Shown here in pieces: positions 56,871 through 64,000 of a stretch of 64,000 bases of DNA (position 1 is the stretch's first letter; each line of letters starts with the position of its first letter). The stretch is from Hanleya hanleyi (taxonomy: Eukaryota > Mollusca > Polyplacophora > Lepidopleurida > Hanleyidae). The notes under the pieces were generated by a model. It saw nothing but the letters and a program-made list of their open reading frames with translations. It had not been told where the DNA came from and made no database searches. The position numbers were made by a program, and so were the translations under genes. The DNA lies in contig JAVTVY010019487.1 in assembly GCA_036873755.1 (NCBI GenBank), positions 1 to 64,000 of the forward strand. Direction: 5' to 3'.

Positions 56871-57685
56871 CAACGTTAAAAGTGTGGTGGAAAAAGATGC
56901 CGGTGTACTGACAAGAAGTCGTATAACCCCACAGACAAATATACTGACTGCATATTTCTAAAACATCACAAGAATCAAAAGTGATTTTCAGGGATAAATT
57001 ATAATATAATTATATTCCTACAATGTGAAACACCCTGCCAGAAAATAATGGCTCGGGTGAATATATATCCAAAATTCGCTTGTTATCGTGACGATATGCC
57101 GCGTACTTGTGAAATGGATTGAATTAGCGAGCTGTTCCCAACTGGACTCGGTAGCTCAGTTGGTAGAGCAGTGGGACGGTATCCCCTAATTCGTGAGCTC
57201 GATTCACACCTGAGCCAGTATTTTCTGGCAGGATGTTTCACAGTGTAGGAATATAATTATATTATAATCAAAAATGATCCCTGTGATGATTTGTATCCCA
57301 GCCACACTTTTATTGTAGCTGTTCATGTGGACAAATTAAATGACATGATCGCACGGCTCCTAGCACCGGCTTGAGCGGTATTAGATACAAATATTTCAGG
57401 GCGATGATGTAATAGGCCTATTCAGTCACATCTTTTTGAAAATGATGAACTATGTGACCACAAGGTATTAAAGAGGGCCAAAAACGAGGAAGTATGTATA
57501 GAATGCAAGTTCTTATTCAGAACAAATACCCGTGAGGTCCGACCAACGCTTCATTCTTTACCATGTTAAAAGTCACAAAACTACAATCACAATGATTTGT
57601 ACAGAGGGTAGAACCGTCCATCAGCAGAATCTCATCGTATACAGACAATAATTAAACACAACATTAAAAGGGTGATGGAAAACTG
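56871..57685 (+). repeat. Beta-carrying insertion with terminal direct words
   Basis: Interrupts the RT remnant. Related words TTAAACGCAACGTTAAAAGT (56,871) and TTAAACACAACATTAAAAGG (57,652) bound it, and the same word opens the block at 14,779. It carries a beta core at 57,290-57,440 and a nested foldback SINE at 56,985-57,275. Confidence 0.55.
56985..57275. mobile_element. Foldback made of inverted SINE ends
   Basis: About 60-bp inverted arms: left ATAATATAATTATATTCCTA with CCTGCCAGAAAATAATGGCT, right the complement. The right half includes a complete tRNA-like head (57,148-57,220; GGTAGCTCAGTTGGTAGAGC and GTGAGCTCGATTCACACC) followed by its tail, while the left arm is only the inverted 3' part of the same SINE. 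The corresponding site at about 14,900 has no insertion. Confidence 0.7.
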
Positions 57686-58033
57686 GATTTGAAGGTAATT
57701 ACTGATTGCCCAAATGGTACATCATATTTGGACCTATAAATTCTCTACGACCAGAGAGGTAGGTGATTGCAATTTGACATAGGATAGGATAGCAATATCC
57801 CAGAGGGACCTGCATGCGGCATATATATATCTCGCTTGAGAGCATTTGCTAGATCTTATGGAAAAGGTAACTATTTCAATCAACGCCACAGACAATTATT
57901 GTAGAAACTTGTCAAACAAAGCTATACCACCAAATGCCTCTATTCAAAATTTCTCAAATTATGTGATAAAAATATCATACACTGACGAAAAAATGTGATC
58001 GAAGCGTGCAAGATCTCTGGCGCTACATTTCAT

Positions 58034-58400
58034 AATTGGTGTCTAATTCCGCATAACCCGGGGCTAGGGGCCGTTTGAAATTCATGTGTCTTATATCTCC
58101 CTGAAGTAAAAAGTGTAGTTCAACGGAACACTCACAACCAAGGCGTGAAGGAGATGAACCATTCTGTGGAAAACGATTGGGAAATTCCGTTGTATAAAGA
58201 ATACTGGTCATGATGTCGTCATTGAAAACTGTTGACGGCTTTTCTCTTGCAAGAAACATCTTGTTTTTTTTTCTCAATTGTCAGTTCATGCATATTTGGA
58301 ATTGATACTAACAGTTGTATGAAAAAAAGGTCTTCAATTATTGACGAGGAAAATCGACTTTGTGGACGAGGGCAGTCATAGAATTGTCGCATCTGATACC
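58034..58400 (+). repeat. Alpha/beta tail after second RT remnant
   Basis: Same order as at 35,224: inverted beta core (TGTCTAATTCCGCATAACCC; GGGGCTAGGGGCCGT) and then alpha (GACGGCTTTTCTCTTGCAAG; GCATATTTGGAATTGATACT). Non-coding. Confidence 0.6.
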
Positions 58401-59882
58401 TAAAATTCAGAAAGATCTCGGATAAACGAAACCATGGAATTCTGGTGGGTACATAGAGCTGTGTTATCTGACAAAAATTTCACATCACGCCATAGGTTGA
58501 TAATCACGCTGCGTTGTACCCAAGGACATCTTCTCAAGGACCACAGGTGATTTTTGGGTCTGTATTTCAGCCCCGCTTTTATTGTTGATGAACGCTTTCA
58601 CGTGCTGAATGGCGTCACAAATCAAAACTCAAAATAGGATAGGCAACACTTAAATTCTACCTGCCAAAACATGGTGAATGTCTGATATTCGTGTATATGT
58701 ATCTTCCGAAAAAATAAAATAAAATCGCTCGTTCGTCTTATCCCATCTGGGCCCGGTTTTGTGCGAACTATCAGTTTTCCAACGTTACGATGTCCACGTG
58801 GCCACCATTTCTTTTTGTTCATCCTGAAATATCAATCCCTAATCTCGGTCTCTCTGTGTTTTAATAACTCGAAAGGTATTGATCAGGAGAGTGACATAAA
58901 TCTATTTTGGACCGCGTCCCGGGGGTGGAAGATGGCTACGCTCATATTGTGTTCTCTTATGTTATATTACGGTTAACAGCGTTAACTTTCAACATTAGCA
59001 TATCACTTTTAAAATGACAAAGGATTTCGAATGTTCATTTCATCGCAATAAAGAATTTGTTCGGCAGTATTCTGCTCTTGTCCATTACAGTGGACTTCTT
59101 GGTGAAATGCACATAGCGGAACGGTTGCATTGGTAGCTAATATTGGAAAGTACCTTTGCTTCACGAGATTGTGGGTAGTAAAACACAACAACCATGCAAT
59201 TAATGTATTCCTCTTTGGGCGTGTGAGTCTGCATGTTGCAAGAAATGTTTAGACAGACTGTGTTTATCGTATGGAGACTACAGCTGGTGTACGTGGTGTT
59301 CCTGACAAAAAAAGTTTATGGGGTTCATTACCATTCTGCTCACGAAAGATGGAGCTTCAAAGACTATGCGCTAACATGAGCAGTATGAGAGGAGATGAAG
59401 GGTTAAGTTAAGCGACTTGCTGCCACGAGACGGCGCTGTATCTTGCAGTTCGTCACAGGAAGAAGAGAGAAAATGGCGCTGCCCATGCGGAGAAATTTCT
59501 GAGGTGAGAAAATGTTGAAATATTAACGTTTTGCCTCCATAACAACAATGGCGAATGTGCAAGTGGTTTGTTTAAACGATTAGTCGGCGGAATTGCGTTA
59601 GTCGTTCGGCTTGAAAAGGAGTTTGGGCTAAGGACGAATGCATACCATGTCTGACGAGACCCTCCCCGTTCGAAAGATTGGAAGTTGTGAATCATGTGTG
59701 GGACGATTACTTTTTATTTAGTACCCTCAACCCCAATTGAGGTATCGCTGTATACCCCTATTGAGGTATTATACGCAATTTGAGGTACTGTACGCCGATA
59801 GAGGTATTACACCTAACCTGTTCAACAACGTGCAGCCATGCCGAGTTGCGATAGAGCTAAATATAACAACAATTATCATTGT
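58401..59882. other. No intact gene recognised
   Basis: Bases 58,990-59,095 are found again inverted at 63,805-63,900 (GACAAAGGATTTCGA; CAGTATTCTGCTC). The minus-strand ORF over this stretch (59,191-59,009) ends in the repeat, and its frame is not conserved in the other copy. Bases 59,715-59,815 contain a loose repeat of ATTGAGGTAT (four or five copies). Confidence 0.4.
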
Positions 59883-60202
59883 CTACGGCACAGGGAAAGA
59901 AACTAACCGTCTCTTGGCGTCCACCTTCCATGGGAATAATGTTGGCACCGGGTTATGCGAAGTTGGACCAACACCTCCTTCAAAATGTAACTTGTAAGGA
60001 GCAAATCCGGGTAAACTTGTTTGGTCCCCATGTCGCTTCGCGTCGAACCATTTGAACTGTTGAACCCAGTTTCGACGCAACGCATTTTTCTCTCGGGTGG
60101 GAAATGGGTGAAAAGTTACATCAACCATGGATATTTCCTCTCTTTGTTCCGTTTTTTAACAGCGGCATTGCAGCCCGGAACACAACAGATAAAGTTTGGC
60201 AT
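59883..60202 (-). pseudogene. THAP zinc-finger exon, broken
   Basis: On the minus strand an ATG at 60,202 opens MPNFICCVPGCNAAVKKRNK, the N-terminus of a THAP (C2CH) domain with its first two Cys ligands. A frame change near 60,140 is needed to reach VTFHPFPTREKNALRRNWVQ, which has the conserved FHxFP and Trp. Further on, the CxxH ligand pair appears as Tyr-Lys-Leu-His (59,994-59,996 is TAC instead of a Cys codon), and a PVPTLFPW block, like the AVPT motif, closes the domain. THAP domains bind DNA and occur in P-element transposases and host regulators. A GTTAGT possible splice donor lies near 59,905. The frame break plus the lost ligand suggest a pseudogene or transposon relic. Confidence 0.7.
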
Positions 60203-60549
60203 TTCATCGCCCGGTGTCAGATTCTGGGCCCTTCCGCTTTCACTGGAGTGCAAACAAATTTACCCACAGGTACAAAAGAGCTACAGGACAGGGGGCACAA
60301 CTCTTGGGTTATATGATGCTTTATTGCATTTTGTGCATTGTTGGAGCGCATTAAGATAGACTTATTACTGCGTCTCCCACTTTTACATAGTTTGAAATAC
60401 ACAGCATTAATTACAATCTTACATACATATAGAATACAACATGTGACGGCCGGAGAGAACAATATCGAAACATAATTCAGCTAATTGCTGAGGTGGGGGT
60501 GGGGGGGGACTAGAGATATTTATGTGGTTATTATGCTAATATCGGTCGC

Positions 60550-60819
60550 TTAGGATTTGCTAGGGGTAGTTACTTTTTCTTTGTTGTTAGTTTTGTGTAT
60601 AATTATATTCTTATATTCAAATCGTATTGTCGTTTTGATAAACTCACCTAAACATATCTGAGCTTCAATGTTTAATTTTGTACTTTTTTCATCGTTTCCA
60701 AATAGCAATGCCTGGGTTGATGGCATCAGCTCGGTACCATAGATTCTATTAATAATTTCCAGAAGGACAACTCTTTGATTTCTAAACACAACTCTATGAG
60801 TATTACATAGACTTTCCAA
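60550..60819 (-). pseudogene. Possible LINE ORF C-terminal remnant
   Basis: A minus-strand frame with ALLFGNDEKSTKLNIEAQIC followed by EFIKTTIRFEY resembles the very end of some LINE ORF2 proteins (an LFG motif, then a hydrophobic helix ending in RF). The preceding part is not recognisable. Weak call. Confidence 0.35.
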
Positions 60820-61034
60820 GTCAAATCTTTATCTTTCTGGTGAGGGGTAAATAAATTTTCCATTAGTAATGCAAGTGAATGAAAAAATAATCTTTTTATA
60901 CCTATTACGTGTGTCAGGTAAAATTACAAATTATATCAATTTACAGTATAATGAAACTGATATATTACAGAAATTTTGTAGAGGTAAATATATTTTAGGA
61001 AACCAATATTTATTTGGATATAGCTGTTTATAAA

Positions 61035-61291
61035 GGTGATGATCTTGTCTGACCACTCATCTGTCATCACCCTAAAAAGGTGATGAGATTTCATCAACTT
61101 CTTAGGGTGATGACCAAGGATGGCCACTCGTCGTTCATCATGACTGGATCTCATCACCCTTTTATGGTGATGGCCTGGTTTCATCACCTTTTCAGGGTGA
61201 TGGATTTTGTCGTCACCTTTTCTCATCACCCTAAAAGGGTGATGACCAGACCCCATCACCCCATCACCACAAAAAAGTGATGGCCCATCAC
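61035..61291. repeat. GGTGATG/CATCACC palindromic array
   Basis: About fourteen words of the type GGTGATG or CATCACC, mostly alternating in orientation, build a chain of small hairpins (for example CATCACCCTAAAAGGGTGATG near 61,224-61,244). The flanks between words vary, so this is not a simple tandem repeat. ORFs on both strands (61,080-61,280; 60,936-61,259) read low-complexity HHP repeats and are by-products. Confidence 0.85.
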
Positions 61292-61379
61292 CTGTTTTCT
61301 GACTGCGTGGGTTGGCGTATCCGTCTTTTTGATGCTACTGAACTGAAACTGGCCCAAAATCTTTACTGTTTTAAGAAAA

Positions 61380-62190
61380 CAGAGTTCACAGTCTGCCTGC
61401 ATGATCCCCACATCTATCTCACACTATATGTGCAAATAAAATATCGCCCCACTTCAACCCCACTATCGTCTTAAGGCCCATTCTCACGATGCGATTTGTA
61501 GTAACAACTCGATTGGGGAATCCCCCGATTTGTAGCATGCAACTAATCGCATGAAATAGGACCTGCCCTATTTCATACGACTTGTAGCATGCGACTAAAA
61601 TCGTACGAGTGTTCTCACGATGCAACTGAGTTGTATGGTACAAGTTGTTACTACAAATCGCACTGTGAGAATGGGCCTTTAGGCTATGCATGAAAACATG
61701 CTTGCCCAACAAAATCCTCACGTTTAACTTAAGCTATGAAAACGGCGAGCATTTTGCCCTACATCATCCCCACGCCGGACTTAAACTTTCAGCACAGCCC
61801 GGCACATTCCCTACATTGGACTTTGTCTACGAGCGCTGGAAAAATCCACCCCACCTAATCCCTACAAACAACTCAGTCGATTAACTCCGAAGTTCATTTT
61901 CCCTACACGAACCCCACGTTACACTTTGAATATTTAGCAGATAAAGTTATGCCCTACATCATCCCCACGCGGACTTTGAATTCTCGCCCATTCACCCGGC
62001 ATAATCCCCACATCAGCCCTACATAATCCCCATATTTATGCTAAATTTGCATAACCGTGGGCAGCTGCCCCACACAAACCCTACGTTATCCCCACGAGGA
62101 AAGTTCCAAACCACGCTTCGCCCCACACGAACCCCACGCGCCCACCAATACCCCACAGTTTCCCTACGCAATCCCCACGTTTATGTTTGT
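61380..62190 (+). repeat. Degenerate CCCTAC/CCCCAC repeat tract
   Basis: About fourteen irregular copies of a motif close to CCCTACATCATCCCCACG with variable spacing (good copies at 61,758, 61,950 and 62,071). The tract is interrupted by a TTA-flanked MITE. No protein frame is maintained. Confidence 0.6.
61474..61678. mobile_element. TTA-flanked MITE (PIF/Harbinger-like)
   Basis: A 205-bp element with inverted ends AGGCCCATTCTCACGATGCG and the complement (CGCACTGTGAGAATGGGCCT), flanked by TTA at 61,471-61,473 and 61,679-61,681. The arms extend for about 38 bp with one small gap. A 3-bp TWA duplication is characteristic of PIF/Harbinger. An internal second palindrome (TGTAGCATGCAACT and TGTAGCATGCGACT region) is present. 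No transposase is encoded. Confidence 0.85.
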
Positions 62191-62467
62191 AAGGGGTGGT
62201 GTTCCTGACAAAAAAAGCGTATTATAGATTCCATTTCATTGTCTTGCCTCCTCCCCATGTGAAAATTGCAATGAACAACTGTTCGAACTGCCCTTGTTGA
62301 CTTGGTTCACCGATAACATTAACTGCTTTCGTTTGTAAAATCAATTAAAAGCAATGTCTCATTATATGCACTGTATCTCAGCTAATCCTTGCCTTGAACA
62401 TGTGCAAAATAGAGGAGATTTCTTGTATATTGACCATGTAATGAGGAGGATAGCTCATTCCGTATTA

Positions 62468-62494
62468 TAATAGTAATAATAATAATAATAATAG
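62468..62494 (+). repeat. (AAT)n microsatellite, possible LINE tail
   Basis: A TAATAATAA run followed by AGCTTTATTTAA. Read on the minus strand, AATAAAGCT plus ATT repeats resembles the 3' tail of invertebrate LINEs or SINEs, but no body was identified. Confidence 0.7.
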
Positions 62495-62514
62495 CTTTAT
62501 TTAACCCTATCTGG

Positions 62515-62775
62515 CCTGGGCTTTTTGGGACCTATCCTGGCCTGGGGGGGGGAGGCGAAATGGCTCCCCTAATTATTTTTCTTACCCCTTTAGCTAGGGT
62601 GCTGAAACTTACCACACTATACCCTTGGGTCAAGCCTTACCAGAAAATGTAAAAAATCAAGATGGCCGCCATAATGACGTCACAGTGACGTCATTTTCAA
62701 AAACGGTATTTTTGATCTATTTTTCGGTCGGATTTTCCGGTTTTTTTTATTTATGTAATTTCATAAACTGCATGA
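62515..62775 (+). mobile_element. TTAA-flanked MITE (piggyBac-like), copy 5
   Basis: Left end after TTAA (62,511-62,514) with CCCTATCTGGCCTGGGC. Conserved interior includes TACCACACTATACCC, AAGATGGCCGCC and two TGACGTCA palindromes at 62,675 and 62,686. Truncated on the right near 62,775. Confidence 0.85.
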
Positions 62776-64000
62776 TATATACAGATAAAAGGCATAAAAT
62801 ATATAATGTGTAAATAGGCTATTTTCCACTATTATGTGGTTCATGTATTTCGAGTTTGATGGATTGCAGTATTGTGTACATATTCACATATTTCTACATT
62901 TAAACCGTCAAATTAGTTGTACAATATCTGTCAGGGAGAGGCGCTAAGGTAGGCGTTGCTTGTTCGCAAATCTCCATTTTTCGGAAATAAATATATTGTT
63001 TAAACCATAATATATTTATCAGCTGGACGGAGAGGTAAGATTGGAAAGTTGTACCCATTCCTTGACATTTAGTAAATACAAATTCAATCTCATAGTATAG
63101 TTAGGTCACGGGACATTGGTTTCAGCAAGCAAGTTTATAATGCGCCGTGATAATTTGTTTTTATACTCGAGATAAAAAAAAATTAGTTGCAATATTTTTA
63201 AACTGTAAACCCCTTTTGCCATTGTCCATGATCTATTCAGATCGCTATACTAATTGGTTAGTAAACAACGGAAAATTATTACAAGACTGGTCATTTTGGT
63301 CTGGGAAGAAGAATGACTGATTTACTGGTCTACGGTACTACTTGTAATATAAAACATTCGCAATATTACGGTTCTTGGCTGAGCGTCGAATATTCATTTC
63401 AACATCACAAATTTCGAGTAAATTTGCTTTTGTGCCATCTGATTTCGACTCGACACACAATAATCATACCGTCATACAGTCAGTATTCGAATCGTTAGAT
63501 TCTTGGTATGTGCTTTAGAATAGGTTAACCGGAATACTATACTGTGAAGATATGTGGCTCTTGTCAGTATGTCGGCACCTCTTTCCACTTCCCTTATATG
63601 TGTTGTAATTTGAAAAGGCAGCCGACTTAAAGTTAACAAGACCGTACATGCTATGCATGGTCTACCGTGCTGGCTGATTTAAAAGGTTCATTGTCTGACC
63701 AACTCTACGAACGAATACAGTGGAAATGAAAATGACTTGGATGTGAATAAACATTCGACAATAAAAGACAACGGTTACTGTTGAAATACCACGCTCGAGT
63801 AAGAACCGTAGTAATGGACAAGAGCAGCATACTGCCGAACAAATTCTTCACTGGGATAGAATGAACAATCGAAATCCTTTGTCATTCTAAAAGTAATGTT
63901 GTAAAAACCGTAATAAGCATATAACCGACATGCATGACAGACAACATAAAACCAGTGCAGAGACTGTATTTAGCACGTCAAATACAAGCATCAAATCCTA
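62776..64000. other. No gene recognised; two inverted repeat partners
   Basis: Bases 63,489-63,609 are the inverted partner of 45,971-46,090. Bases 63,805-63,900 are the inverted partner of 58,990-59,095. The short ORFs are not recognisable. Confidence 0.45.

Larger units (their letters stand above)
56710..58033 (+). pseudogene. Second decayed RT remnant, split by a beta insertion
   Basis: Left piece at 56,740-56,870 shows SRSFSFATRHIDDLLTLGNA, with the DD of the catalytic YxDD block retained (56,810-56,815). Right piece at 57,686-58,030 shows NGTSYLDL then a stop, YDQRGR, DSNIPEGPACGIYISRLRAF and further blocks, with several stops. It is homologous to 34,660-35,219 and shares with it the loss of the segment between YLDL and the LYYER/LYDQR block. 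That shared lesion indicates a common defective ancestor. Confidence 0.6.

Noticed and set aside
60021..60359. 112-codon plus-strand ORF
   Set aside because: It lies antisense to the THAP exon, whose motifs are clear on the minus strand, so it is a shadow.

Overview
The window looks like intergenic DNA from an animal, probably a marine invertebrate. It is AT-rich, has no bacterial-style operons, and carries no intact host gene that I can recognise. Almost all of the interpretable content is mobile DNA: one LTR retrotransposon, two 5'-truncated non-LTR (LINE) copies, several SINEs with tRNA-like or 5S-rRNA-like heads, at least five copies of a TTAA-flanked MITE family, TA- and TTA-flanked MITEs, foldback hairpins, a 35-unit minisatellite and several tandem or palindromic arrays. 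The phylum cannot be fixed from the sequence alone. The IN-before-RT Gypsy element was first described in deuterostomes, but that does not assign the host.

Layout. Bases 1-6,200 hold three direct copies, about 1.9 kb apart, of a decayed repeat (called delta here), plus the first TTAA MITE. A hairpin element (6,249-6,388) and a 22-bp minisatellite (7,304-8,079) follow. From about 10 kb to 38 kb the sequence repeats itself in direct orientation with a period of roughly 9-12 kb. The same anchor words occur in the same order in three diverged units (about 10.2-20.3, 20.6-31.2 and 31.7-37.5 kb), and traces of a fourth lie near 46-47 kb. Later insertions (SINEs, MITEs, a LINE, a tandem array with CTCF-like motifs) explain much of the length difference between units. 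The units carry a decayed reverse transcriptase remnant (34,660-35,219 and 56,710-58,033) followed by a tail sequence (called alpha/beta here) that recurs about a dozen times in both orientations.

At 41,536-43,195 two TA-flanked TIR elements sit back to back. Both are packed with a palindrome centred on GATATC, and the longer one holds a nested MITE and a 45-codon ORF. At 48,659-54,754 lies a 6.1-kb Metaviridae (Ty3/Gypsy) element with a 4-bp ATAA target duplication. Its integrase precedes its reverse transcriptase, the Gmr1-like order. It is dead: four frame breaks, three in-frame stops, a deletion removing the start of RNase H, and a 5' LTR that lacks its downstream half. From 54.8 to 58.4 kb there is a nest of a 5S-headed SINE, a LINE split by a TTAA MITE, and an RT remnant split by a repeat insertion that itself carries an inverted-SINE foldback. 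From 58.4 kb to the end are a broken THAP zinc-finger exon, a LINE remnant, a GGTGATG/CATCACC hairpin array, a CCCCAC-rich degenerate array, a TTA-flanked MITE and a fifth TTAA MITE.

The genes do not form a pathway. What can be read is a history of insertions, and several are datable relative to each other by split elements and empty sites. The most interesting items are the Gmr1-type domain order, the GATATC palindrome elements, the paired CRE-like sites carried by the TTAA MITEs, two SINEs with different Pol III heads sharing one body, and the roughly 10-kb repeat period.
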